Notes: a model not told the origin generated them from the sequence alone. Positions 1 to 9,147 are shown, numbered from the stretch's first letter. The stretch: DNA of 22,892 nucleotides from Gnetum montanum (GCA_015680685.1 MNCI01028990.1:56767-79658); one strand, 5' to 3'. Translations and numbers: made by a program.

Positions 1-144
1 TTGATATATTAATCTATGTATGCGTATAAAACCAAACGCATAAGTGGAGTTGTACTCTCACATTTTAATTTGTGGCACCCCGAATGTAATCCCAGTTATA
101 TCAAGGCCGATTCCATCTTCATCTTCTCTGCACTTTATTATTAT

Positions 145-395
145 TTATCTATTCTGAACCCACGTACTAGTAAATTGCTGTTCGGATAATAAGGAACGGT
201 TGCAAGAATGATGGGGATAATTAGCTGGTTCGTTTCCAGTGTATCTGATGGCACCAATTACATCTTTGTAAAGAACACGATTTGAAAAATATGAATCCTC
301 AATTCCAAACATGATAGCCAGTCTGCTATGCAGCTGATCGTAATTGCTGAACAAAGACAGATCAAGGGTCCTAGAAACACATGAGCTGCCCCCAA
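145..395 (-). pseudogene. ARF10/16-type auxin response factor, C-terminal PB1 domain fragment
   Basis: Auxin response factors bind auxin-response promoters in the nucleus, and their C-terminal PB1 domain mediates oligomerisation and pairing with Aux/IAA repressors. The minus strand reads RTLDLSLFSNYDQL, then an alanine-methionine-phenylalanine-glycine stretch, then NRVLYKDVIGAIRYTGNEP. This follows the order of the PB1 of the ARF10/16/17 clade, whose members have a VLYRD-type segment where other ARFs have WQLVFVD. Similarity is clear from about 387 to 223. Beyond that the frame stays open to a stop at 145-147 but no longer resembles the expected end of the domain, so a frameshift or junction is likely near 220. 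The DNA-binding B3 and middle regions are absent. Upstream, the expected residues before the RTLDLS motif seem partly deleted. It lies directly after the ANGUSTIFOLIA fragment. The family is recognised from remembered motifs, so the subclade is less certain than ARF itself. Confidence 0.68.
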
Positions 396-465
396 AAATT
401 CTCGCCTGCCTTCCTTTCCAATTCCAATAAGAGAGCGATGAAATGAAATGTTGTGGTTGACGTAG

Positions 466-870
466 ATCTTCTGATGACGCCAACAACAAGGACGCGGCAG
501 CAGTGCATCCCACAGCAGAACAGCCGCAGAGAGCCAAGCCAACCAGAGGTGGACAGACCTTACTGACTCAACATGTGCGTATGCCGTAGGAGCCCTAACA
601 CCAGCGCGATTATAGTATCAGCAATCTCTACCGAGAGAAAGAATAATCTGCCATCACTGAAGCTGTCTCTACGTGGCATGCGGTAGATACACCAAGGAAT
701 GAACCCAAACAACAATGGCCAACTCGATATGGCCCTTTGCAAGGCGCAAAAGCTCCACAGGGCAAAAAAAAATGTGATTCTGTGATAATGTTATTGCCTG
801 TAATTTTCCTACTGCTACACAAAATTTACCTGCGTCTTCTGTGCAAGAAAGTAGAAATGGCGTCATTATA
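466..870 (-). pseudogene. AN: ANGUSTIFOLIA (plant CtBP-like) N-terminal fragment, frameshifted
   Basis: ANGUSTIFOLIA is a plant CtBP/D-hydroxyacid-dehydrogenase-fold protein that affects cell shape and microtubules. The minus strand shows its N-terminal region in pieces. KGHIELAIVVWVHSLVYLP ends in a stop at 669-671, and the same frame continues with a recognisable IILSLG segment. EIADTIIALVLGLLRHTH follows in another frame and ends at a stop at 560-562. After that stop the same frame continues as GLSTSGWLGSL and a cysteine-rich stretch ending VGVIRRS near 466. These match the order in AN of HSLAYLP, LILCLGS, EEIADT, LGLLRRTH, SGWLGS and VGRS. About 20 residues between LILCLGS and EIADT are missing. 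A possible upstream match (LLSCTED, about 860) is separated by unexplained sequence. The rest of the catalytic-like domain and the long C-terminal tail are absent. Frameshifts, stops and deletion make this a pseudogene. Confidence 0.75.
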
Positions 871-1007
871 GAAGGGGCAATGCGAGTCCATGCTACAGCC
901 ATGCGGCCCATGGATTGAACGATGAAACTGGTAGCAGTACCAGCTCGATTTTCTTGTTGACATGATCGATACGGTCATAACCACACTTCAAAACCCTACA
1001 TCAAACC

Positions 1008-1301
1008 CTAGTTCTGCAATCTTTCTTTCCACAGTAACCTTTGTGCGATGTTGTATGGATCAGTGGCTTGACCACGGCGTGCTCTAACTCTGGGACGCGT
1101 TGATGGTGTAGCACCAGTTATTAGAGGAGGAGATGGGTTTGGATGTTGAGGCTCTGGCATGCCTCCATATGGTTGCACTTGAACCTTAGTTTGGAAGCTT
1201 GGTGACGGTGTTGATACTAGTGGCCATAGTAGTCCATGCGCTGTACCTGGGAATGGTGAAAACAGGTCTCCAAGGTTCAAATCCCAGACATTATTTTCCA
1301 T
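1008..1301 (-). pseudogene. UNE12/LRL-type bHLH transcription factor, truncated in the basic region
   Basis: These bHLH proteins are nuclear transcription factors that bind E-box DNA as dimers. From an ATG at 1301 the minus-strand frame encodes a proline-rich stretch and then RPRVRARRGQATDP, followed by a degraded AQRLLWKER and a stop at 1008-1010. RVRARRGQATDPHSIAERL is the hallmark of the UNE12 and LOTUS ROOTHAIRLESS-LIKE subfamily. The window copy has changed residues after the proline, including Tyr-Asn for the usual His-Ser, and a leucine-tryptophan pair where two arginines are expected. The loop, second helix and C-terminal part are missing, so it could not dimerise or bind DNA normally. 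The frame is also open upstream of the ATG to about 1361, but that part is not recognisable. The 3' end of the pyrophosphatase fragment lies about 90 bases upstream on the same strand. The RARRGQATDP motif makes the family call strong; the exact member is not resolved. Confidence 0.8.
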
Positions 1302-1393
1302 AATTTCCTCCTGGGGATGGGCCGCGATGTTCCGTTGATTTGCACTATCTTGGTTCTTCAAATTAACCTTTTAGTAAGTAAATGGAATAGCAA

Positions 1394-1913
1394 TCATCGC
1401 TGCAGATTCTCAACAATATATGTGGCATAAAGATCCATAGAGTGTTGAATAGCTTTGCAGGCAGTGACCGCTGGCAGAAATTCATCCACAACAACTTCTT
1501 TATTCTTATTTTTCTTGCAATCTTCAAAGAACCTTCGGATCTCTTGCAAACAGTATGGAGGGAGCTCCTTGATATCCTTGTAATGACGATATTTAGGATC
1601 ATTAGTGCACACAACAATAATCTTGTCATCCTTCTCCCCCTGATCAATTATGGGCATCAAACCAATGGCTCTAACACGGCTCCTTGATTAAACCTATTTT
1701 CTTATCCAACTCGTGTTTCATTTTGCTTCCCTTTCCAATTTCAACAACAACATTGAAAATGGAAGGAGCACCAGGTCCAATCTCGATATCATGCCATGGA
1801 TGAGCTGTAACGGATTTGCGTGACATCAATGACATAATTCTTTCATTTAGAGATGGAGTTGAAGAAATCTTCCGCTGTCCATTGGTTTTTGATTCCGCCC
1901 CAGCAGGAGTCAT
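1394..1913 (-). pseudogene. PPA: Plant soluble inorganic pyrophosphatase, intronless copy with central deletion
   Basis: Soluble pyrophosphatase hydrolyses diphosphate to phosphate in the cytosol. The minus strand carries two long matches. The first has [17 protein letters not shown] and an ELDKK-GLIK segment (to about 1690). The second has [27 protein letters not shown] and [17 protein letters not shown], ending at a stop at 1394-1396. The second half keeps the Asp, Asp and Lys of the DQGEKDDK active-site loop. Between the halves roughly 40-45 codons are gone, including the YPHNYGF and DNDPLDVL segments that supply metal-binding aspartates, and the frame shifts at the junction near 1671. It cannot be an active enzyme. 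Plant PPa genes have several introns across this length; none is present here, which points to a cDNA-derived copy. The first ATG in frame is at 1913; the open frame before it has no match. Apart from the deletion the reading frames are well preserved. Confidence 0.9.
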
Positions 1914-1934
1914 GTTTGATGCGAAATATTCCAC

Positions 1935-2550
1935 TTAAACTAAAAAGGTTGAATAGAAAATCTTTCTCTTCTTCTCATTCTTGGATTCAATTTCTATAGG
2001 CAGAAATTTTGAATTATCCTCCTTTGCTCCTATGCTATGACCTCCTTGAGTATGTAAGTGTTTTCCAAATTGCCTTTTGCTAGTATCTCTACTTTTGCTG
2101 TTCCATGAAATGGCCAAAATGTGCCAACATAAGGGTGGTGAGAATTGTATGTAGAAGGATATTTAGCACATAGAGAGGTAGGTTTATAATATTTAGGAGG
2201 ATATTAATGATGTGAGGAAGTGTGGATCATGAAGGCACTTGGAAACACTTGCTATTAGACATTGTATCCATAGGGATTTGGTTGACAGTAAGAAAATTGT
2301 TGCCTTAGAGGCAACATCCCCCATGATTATTAATTATGCCACCATTGATAATAATCTTGAGGCTAAGATGACATTCCACTTAGATAATACAACTATTAGT
2401 AGAACCATCACTAATAGATGCTTTAAGGATAAGGCAACATTTTGGGTGCTTACCTTTTGATGAATTTTGGGTTTAAGGCATATATCCCATATTTTTGTAG
2501 GTGTGATAGAATTAGACAACATTCCTTAGGATGGTGATATTGAAAAATGT
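1935..2550. other. No recognised gene
   Basis: A 60-codon minus-strand open frame (1935-2117) is rich in lysine, serine and glutamate and lies directly upstream of the pyrophosphatase fragment. I do not recognise it; it may be 5' leader or another captured fragment. A 73-codon plus-strand frame at 2239-2460 has no motif I know and may be chance. Confidence 0.3.
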
Positions 2551-3863
2551 TACATCATTTATCATCTATGTTTGAATCTGCAACCTCTTCTATTGTTGTA
2601 GCCTTACCTTTTTGATGATGTTAGTTCTTTACTATATCCTTCTTTCTTCTCTTATTCTTATCCCTGCTTCTCAGTTTTATTTTTTTTTCATGATTTTAAG
2701 TGCTATTTAGAACTTTTCATTTAGAGAGTCCTACATCTTGTCCATCTTGGTTGATATTTTAGTGATAGGTTTTTGGATTGGCAAGGTCTTTCTTTGCAAA
2801 ACCTCCTCCAATGGTGCTTCCTCCTCTAATTTGCAAAGATGGATCTTCTTTTTGTGTATGGAGGAATCTCTAGTATAATCCTCTACACTTTCTCTTTTCC
2901 TTAACTTTCCTTCTTCCTTTGCTACTTAATCAATGAGCCTTTGAATTTGATGGACTCTCATTTCTTATAGTCTTCCTTGGGTATAAATCCCAATAGTCTC
3001 CTTAGTTTTATTTTTGAGCCCATCTATGATATGATAAAGCTTCTCCCACTAAGAGAAATCATAGCATAGGTATTGGTGTAACAAGGAATAGTACCTACCC
3101 AATATCACATCAAGGGATTCATGATTACCTTATTTCCATCCTTAAATCTATTTCCTTAAGCTGGACATCCTAGAGTGCACATGATACTTATCATTGAACA
3201 ACTCTAACATCTTACTTCATCTATGAACAAATTCTGGTTTCAAGGACTAGTACCAATTTTCTACTTTATTTATGAGTATTTTGGGGAATAAATAAATCTT
3301 TTTCTAGTCATTATCAATGTTCTGCAAGGCTCATGCATCATTGAAGGCTTGTAGTTGGTGTTGTAGATCAATGTTATATCCTCTCTCAAACTTAGGAATA
3401 TTGATCATATTAAGTTGTCTAATCTAGCTATCCCTTTGATGCCTAGTGGGAATGAAAACTACCTCATGGATGTTGATCATGCTCCTTATAGTAAGCAATG
3501 GTTCATCATAGCCATCTTGTTCATCGTGACCCCTTTCATGGCCATGTCCCTTATGGTGTGGCCTGCTACACCTTCTTTCTTGATGATGTTCCTCTTCTTC
3601 TTGTTGTTATCTACATTTCCTTCTTCCATCTCTATGATGGGGTATTCTATCATCTCCAGCTTTCCTTTGATCAATTTTCCTTTAATCTTGGTCATGTTCT
3701 CCCTTTTTAGAGCTATATGATGAGGGTGAAGAGCTAGGATATTGGTGCTAGCTTATTGTTATTCTCTAGTTCATTAGTTGTTTTCTTACTTGGTGACTGA
3801 GAGACCTTGGTCTTAAGGCCCCATAATTTTGGATCTAGCTCTTTCCTTATCTTGGTTACTCAT
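2550..3863 (-). pseudogene. gag: Decayed LTR-retrotransposon gag (copy 1)
   Basis: Gag forms the capsid-like particle of LTR retrotransposons. Read on the minus strand, the region starts near an ATG at 3863. It passes through a His/Arg/Glu-rich stretch (about 3680-3490), then GYNIDLQHQLQAFNDA (about 3390), a tryptophan-tyrosine segment and a stretch with RMSSLRK, and ends the capsid core with a YYSLL and IIDGL motif near 3010. The order parallels the Retrotrans_gag domain, and DNA and protein align with the second gag copy at 12600-13260. The frame is interrupted by many TAG, TGA and TAA codons and at least one frameshift. The part left of about 2900 is charged and weakly alignable, so the left limit is approximate. 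No protease, reverse transcriptase or integrase is visible further left. The LTR at 4527-5352 lies upstream on the same strand and fits as its 5' LTR. Confidence 0.72.
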
Positions 3864-4506
3864 CAAGGTTGAAAATAACCATTAGTGGGTCAAGTTATCT
3901 TTACCAAAGGAAGGAGAACCTTGATGTTAAGATCTACCTAATGAATATTTTGTATTTTCCTTTTTGGATTGCAATATTAATGTAATTGTGATCCTCTTTC
4001 TTTCGAAGCTTCATGGTGGGCCTCCATGAGTTTATCTTTTCAAATTTGGATCTTCATAGGTTGATAATCCATAAGGAGGTGATTTGTAACTAAGCACTAT
4101 AGAGTTGTTGCTTCAAGCCCCAGCTTTCTTAATTCTATCATGAATATTAATGGAATAACATGATCCAGTGGTAATAGAATGTTACTCAACAAGTTTCTTC
4201 ATTGTAGCTACTCATCCTAGTAAAGGATTAAAGTGAAGTTTAGATAGTATGGATCTAGCTGATTGTAGATGACTTTGAGTTATTGGGGTACTTCATTCAA
4301 GTTCTTTCTTATTCAGTCATAATGTTTTATAGAATCATCTATAGATAGGAAATTAGCCATGTGAGAAGAAAACATCTTTTAGTTTGTTCTTATAATGTGC
4401 CTTTAATATAATATTATTATTATTTTTTCTAATGGTGATTCATTAGATTCTTACAATGATCTTTGTAAGATTTAATTATTTAGAACACTTAGCATAAGCT
4501 GCATGT
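3864..4506. other. Untranslated leader region of the copy-1 retroelement
   Basis: This lies between the primer-binding site and the start of gag on the minus strand. It is AT-rich, shows no coding frame I recognise and is longer than the equivalent region of the element at 9148-14454. I infer leader sequence, possibly enlarged by insertions. Confidence 0.35.
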
Positions 4507-4526
4507 ATTTTTGGAAGTGACACCAA
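4507..4526 (-). promoter_or_regulatory. Decayed primer-binding site, tRNA-Asp type
   Basis: Reading leftward from the LTR edge, the minus strand gives TTGGTGTCACTTCCAAAAAT. It aligns without gaps to the complement of the plant tRNA-Asp 3' end (TGGCGCCGTTGCCGGGGAT preceded by T), with most differences being C-to-T or G-to-A. It fixes the LTR at 4527-5352 as a 5' LTR in minus orientation. Support is moderate because of the decay. Confidence 0.5.
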
Positions 4527-5352
4527 TGATGAATGACAAGTATCTCCTATGCCCAATCATACAAATCACAAGCATGTATGTGCAATTTGGTTGAATTTCG
4601 TGGAATGATGGGCTAATAGTATCCTAGATACCTAAGTGTGATATTATTGATCAATTTAATCAGTAAGATTAAGTGTGATTGAGACATAAGATATTTTAAT
4701 ATATATTTTCTTATCAAAACATTAATTTCTAACTAACTATGTGATTAAGAGTAATATAAGGTATCCTAAGTGTAGAGCATATGTTCCCACTTTCTATATC
4801 CATCCTGAACCATAATAATGTTGCTGGGTTACCAAGTGGTTACTTCTGGGTGTAACAAGTATTCACTAGTGGGATTACTAAATGTTAATATGTAATGCTC
4901 GAAGTGGTCATATTCACTTTGTTATGAAATAAAATATTCAATTTTTAAATGCTAGAATGTAACGTATATTAAGAGTAAAATTATAAAAATAAACTAAGTG
5001 CTAGTTCAAGTGCTATAATGAAAGGAATTAATCTCAATTTTATATCCATCATGTAGAAGTGTCTAGGTACATTATGCACATGAATAAAACTGTATGTAAC
5101 CAACTCAATCCATGTTACAACCAATCTAAGCGGAATTTGGTTAATTTTTATGGAAAACATTGCAAGAGTCTAGGTACTAGAATGATAAAAGGTTCCATAG
5201 ATGTAGATGATGCATGCATTTATATGAGCTTCAGGTGGAGTGACGTTGATGCATATGTATTAACATATCAGAGGATACATTGTTGGGTATACATCGATGA
5301 GGCTATGTTAATGCATGCTTGTTGACATGGTTGACCAAAGGACTCTTCATCA
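4527..5352 (-). repeat. Old LTR, TGATGA...TCATCA family (copy 1)
   Basis: The 826-bp segment begins TGATGA and ends TCATCA, the same termini as the LTRs at 9148-10033 and 13569-14454. It shares recognisable blocks with them in the same order, including the start (TGATGA-TGACAAG, then CATACAAAT), a GGGTTACCAAGTGGTTAC block, the TATA area (CATTTATATGAG at 5217-5228) and a TTGAC-rich end. It is clearly older and more diverged. Minus orientation follows from the adjacent primer site and gag. The flanks ACCAA and TCCAA agree in four of five positions, but the left one is part of the primer site, so this is not evidence for a solo LTR. Confidence 0.75.
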
Positions 5353-5944
5353 TCCAATTTGTAAGATATCACTTATTAAATATTTTAGATTGTTAAGATG
5401 GTAAAAACTTCCTAGGTGATTCAAGCAAAATGTGAAAAAATAAAGAAAGGATTCACATGTTTATAGGATTTTATAGAAATAACTTTGTAGATATGGTGCC
5501 ATAACTAAGTTGGAATTGAGATCATTCTTTACTACTTAATGGCTTCATGTCCCCTCCATGATACTTTTTCTAGCAATGAATGCATTGGTTGAAGTTTTAT
5601 ATGAGTCAACCAAAGTCTCATAGAGCTAAGACTCCCTCAAAGTGGCATTTATATGAGTCAAGGATAATCCTCTTAGGTTGTGCAGTAATTCTAAGCACTA
5701 TGTATTGCAAAATTGTTGGTAAAAAATGAATCCAAGATAGTCATTCATCTTAATATTAGTTGCCTCTATGAATCCATCTTATGTGATCAAATTAACATGA
5801 TTAAAGCTTTATTTAAGCTCATGCTACCTTAGATGAGAGGCTAGAACATTGTACTTTAGTTAGCTCCTTCAAAAGTTTTTTTTTAAATCCTTTCAAATCT
5901 TAAGCTATAGTGTTTAATCTCATTTTTTGGTGAAATAAAAATTT
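5353..5944. other. No recognised gene
   Basis: AT-rich sequence without a convincing coding frame. TATATGAGTCAA occurs twice about 50 bases apart (near 5598 and 5650); otherwise I see nothing. Confidence 0.3.
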
Positions 5945-6076
5945 GACCATGACTCATGGTTAACTTGTGATTTATTTAGAGTTAAAATACCTTTGTTTTT
6001 AATGATCATAACCTCACCATGACATATGATATTACAAAAAAGGGTCCCTATAACTTGTGGTTCACTCCATTATAAC

Positions 6077-6602
6077 TGTGACATCTCATCCTTGGATGTC
6101 ATGGAAAACATCAAATATACAATATATTAGACATTATGCGTATGAAGAAAATATACCAAATGCAAAATATATGTGATATTCGACATTATGTATAAAGGAA
6201 ATAATAGGAAAAATGTAGAAAGAGAAAGAAAGGAATGCTTTATTGATATGGAATAGTGTATTTGGATTGTACTCTGAGGGTGTTCCTTGGGGTTTTCTTC
6301 CTTTGGCATCTATCCCTTAGAGGCAATCTAGCATTGCCACCATGGTTAGGCCTATAACTCAGCTAGAAGGGATGGCCAGTCCACTTCGTATCCTGCTTCG
6401 CTTGGCTCCTGTCACTTGCCTGTATCAACTCTCATTCCATGCTGGCATGACCTTTTAGAGACACATCCATTATTATAACATGCCCTTTTAGGTCTTAATC
6501 ACAACTACCCTTTTAGGTCTTGTTAAGATGAAAATAATACTTGTTATGAAGAGACATCATCTTCATTAGGTAGTATCATCATTTGGGAATGGGGATGTGA
6601 TA
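6077..6602 (-). mobile_element. Solo LTR with ATAAC target duplications
   Basis: The segment begins TGTGACATC and ends GATGTGATA, which are imperfect inverted repeats. It is flanked by perfect 5-bp direct repeats ATAAC at 6072-6076 and 6603-6607. A clearly homologous segment of about 508 bp lies at 18317-18824 in the same orientation. A minus-strand AATAAA (plus-strand TTTATT at 6239-6244) supports minus orientation. No internal retroelement sequence lies between the duplications, so this is a solo LTR left by recombination between two LTRs. Both copies end in TA instead of the canonical CA. Confidence 0.8.
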
Positions 6603-7214
6603 ATAACATAGAATCTAGAAGTAGTACAATAACACCTTTACAATTAACCATGACATGACCACAACTCTAGCTTAAGCCATCATAAACTTATCACAAATTG
6701 TGATCTTTACAAATCCAAGGTAGAGGCATAAGGAAACAAACTAATAATAATTAAAGAAGTCATGATTTGATCACAATCCATGGATAGGTAATAGTGACCT
6801 AACCATGACCTGTGATAAGGCAGCCATGAGCTAATATCAACTTATTGTTAAGGAAAAACCACACCAGAAGTTAAGGACAATGCTATAGTAGTTTTAAAAC
6901 TAGTTACAACTTAATGATGACTCATGGTTAGGACTCCATAAATTCATTAGGATCTATGGTTGGGAATTTTGGCATCCTGATGGACCACAACCTAACCATT
7001 ACTCATGGTTAGGGTTTTTAATATTCTAACAGGCTAGGACTTAACCATGACTCTTAGTCAAGCATCATAAGCCAAGCATGAGTCCACCATAACTCATGGT
7101 CTACAAAATTGTGAGTAGAACACTATTGATTATTCTAATCATGGTCAACTTTTCAAACAAATTTTCAAGTGAGGTTAGTTAGTATCAAAAGCTCAAGGAA
7201 ACCTTCCACTACAT

Positions 7215-7820
7215 ATAAATAATGACATTATTAGTAGTTGGGGGTATTAGTTTCTTTTGGTCCCTTTCTTTGTAATCAAGCTTTGCAAACCTTTGTAATA
7301 TGGTTCCCTTTGCCATATACATTACATTTCTTAGAAGCAGTCTCGTGTTTAGTACCTTATCCATTATTTTTCATAGGGATGTTTTCATATTTAATAAAAA
7401 GGATTTCAATCATATTAAATGCTTTAATGAAAATATCCTTAATAAGATGAGAGTCTGTTATTGAGCATTGAACATAGAATAGGGCATATCCCATTCTAGT
7501 CCTAGAAGTGATGGACTTATCAAAAGTAATGAATTCATTAAGGAACTTAGTTAGGATTTGGAGGAACAAATCAGACTAGAACTTCCAAGGGGTTCATGTG
7601 ATACAGATCTATACCAAGGCTCTATCAAATACCTTTGGATCTAAAGAAATAAATTTAATTATAACTTCTAAGAAGTCACATGAGACAAATCCAAATTATA
7701 ACTTTAACAATAACTTTAGATCTTTATGATCTTCTAGGTATTAGTGCATAATGGCCAAATCTTTTGGTCTAAAAAATCAAGGCCCTCTATCACATCCCAA
7801 AAATTTAACTTGTAAATATC
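7215..7820 (-). pseudogene. DUF4283-type ORF with CCHC zinc knuckle, decayed
   Basis: DUF4283 plus a zinc knuckle is the usual make-up of ORF1 in plant L1-type LINEs and related orphan genes, where it acts as a nucleic-acid-binding RNP component. On the minus strand the region runs through a WTPWKF segment, then a leucine-rich helix, FDKSITSRTRMGYALFYVQC and a KYENIP motif, matching the DUF4283 order of trp-rich segment, DxxT/S, tr-x-yAR-x-cV and vxYExlP. About 30 codons later comes CNVYGKGNHITKVC (7326-7285), a CX2CX4HX4C knuckle in which the second cysteine is tyrosine. Stops interrupt the upstream half. No endonuclease or reverse transcriptase follows, so I cannot tell a LINE remnant from a captured gene. 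The copy is unrelated in detail to the LINE ORF1 at the right end of the window. Confidence 0.6.
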
Positions 7821-8159
7821 CATGATTAAATTACATAAATCTTAATACTTAGGATGTGTGACATCACAATTCCTATTAACTTTAAAAGGAAATCACTATA
7901 AGAATTATAAAACTTAAAATCAAAAGTGCATGTTATGAACAAAAAAATCTATATCAAAGTGCTCAACATAAATTTTTTAAATTGTAAAACAATTATCATA
8001 GATCATAACATAAACCATAATGCTCATGGAGGGAGGTTCTTATAAGATCATAACTCATGATGTAGTCATGATCAAGGATCACAACCTTACCACGATCCAT
8101 GGTCTGTGTTGGTGCATTCATCATGAGTCATGATAAACATACCATGAGTTAATGTGGCA

Positions 8160-9081
8160 AGCAATGCCATCAAAGATGTCTTAGAAAATCTCAAGGAAAA
8201 TAGAATTAGTGTAGATAAACATCAGAGTTATGGAATCAAATATGAAAAAAATTGAATTACCACAAGAAATTACATCACATGAAATCATAATCAGAAACCA
8301 GATTAATTTAGGGAACATCAAGATGCTAGGATTTGGAATCGGTTACTTTACCTTTGTAATTTAGGAAACCTACAACACACAAGATTAGATTTGCTGGGGT
8401 ATTAATGTAATACTAGGAATTGCTAATGAGAGTTATTGATTGAAAGGAGTAAAAGAATATCGCATAACCTTAGCTTTATACTCAATCCTAGGGTTTCCAA
8501 GCTAATATAGAAACGATAGTTCATAATAGGATGTCAAATTGTTAAACTCCACATTAATTAGAAAAGCTAGCCAAAAGTCCAATAATTATTAGAATTTTCA
8601 TGTTGACTTGTAAAGAAAATAAAATAAAGCTTGATGAAGTTTTTAGAAAAAAGATAGTATTTCTCCAAAAATATCAATTTCCCAATTCACAACATGTACC
8701 ACCATCTTAACAACCTATTCTTAGTAAGAAAACACTATAAATTAATAATTTCCACATAAATACAACAAGATAAATAAAATCATATTTTTAAAAAGATATT
8801 AGAAGTTAAAAAAAGAATTAAAATAAGAATATTTGTAAAGGAAAATTGAATTTATAGAAATAAGATTTAAACAAAAGTTTTATAAAAACAAAAGATATAA
8901 TCAAAATATTTATGTAATGTTTATGAAGTTAAGTCATAGATATCATAACAAAAGATAAGTTGGCAGCCAAACCATCTGTTAATGAAAGATAGATAAATAT
9001 AAACTAAGGGTTAGGAATAGGGTGTTGTACCATCTTTGCAAAAATTTCTTTTAATCATTTAATAATTAGAAGATAAATAAT
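8160..9081. other. No recognised gene
   Basis: Very AT-rich, with A-rich runs on the plus strand from about 8560 to 9080. Open frames are short and show no motif I know. Confidence 0.3.
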
Positions 9082-9147
9082 AGAAGGTTCTTAGGAAGCA
9101 CTATAATATCCAGTTAAGTCACTTTCTAAGAGGTAGGAATCCATCAC
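9082..9147. repeat. Tandem duplication unit 1, left part
   Basis: This matches 14873-14938 (start TAGAAGGTTC, then GAGGTAGGAATCCAT). The unit continues on the other side of the retrotransposon at 14460, showing that the element inserted into one member of an existing duplication. Confidence 0.75.
9143..9147. repeat. Target-site duplication (left)
   Basis: ATCAC, repeated exactly at 14455-14459 on the other side of the element. Confidence 0.9.

Larger units (their letters stand above)
5945..8150. repeat. Dispersed palindromic TGACTCA-centred repeat family
   Basis: A motif close to TAACCATGACTCATGGTTA, nearly its own reverse complement around TGA(C/G)TCA, recurs in full or half form near 5946, 6018, 6647, 6812, 6915, 6994, 7035, 7088, 8045, 8100 and 8118. 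Copies are irregularly spaced and diverged, so this is not a clean tandem array. The LTR at 6077-6602 sits inside the region, with motif copies on both sides. The DUF4283 remnant lies between two clusters of copies. Confidence 0.5.

Noticed and set aside
19-42. TATGCGT/ACGCATA inverted repeat around TATAAAA-like sequence at the window start
   Set aside because: A 7-bp stem with a 10-base loop is common by chance. A Helitron 3' hairpin would need a CTRR end nearby, which I do not see.
2239-2460. 73-codon plus-strand frame as a gene
   Set aside because: No recognisable motif, no preserved neighbours, and its length is compatible with chance in AT-rich DNA.
3415-3720. 101-codon plus-strand frame resembling a membrane protein
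   Set aside because: It is the antisense of the Lys/His/Glu-rich N-terminal part of gag, which produces a spurious hydrophobic translation.
4522-5357. Copy-1 LTR as a solo LTR with ACCAA/TCCAA duplications
   Set aside because: The left flank is better explained as the decayed tRNA-Asp primer site, and a homologous gag lies in the right place and orientation.
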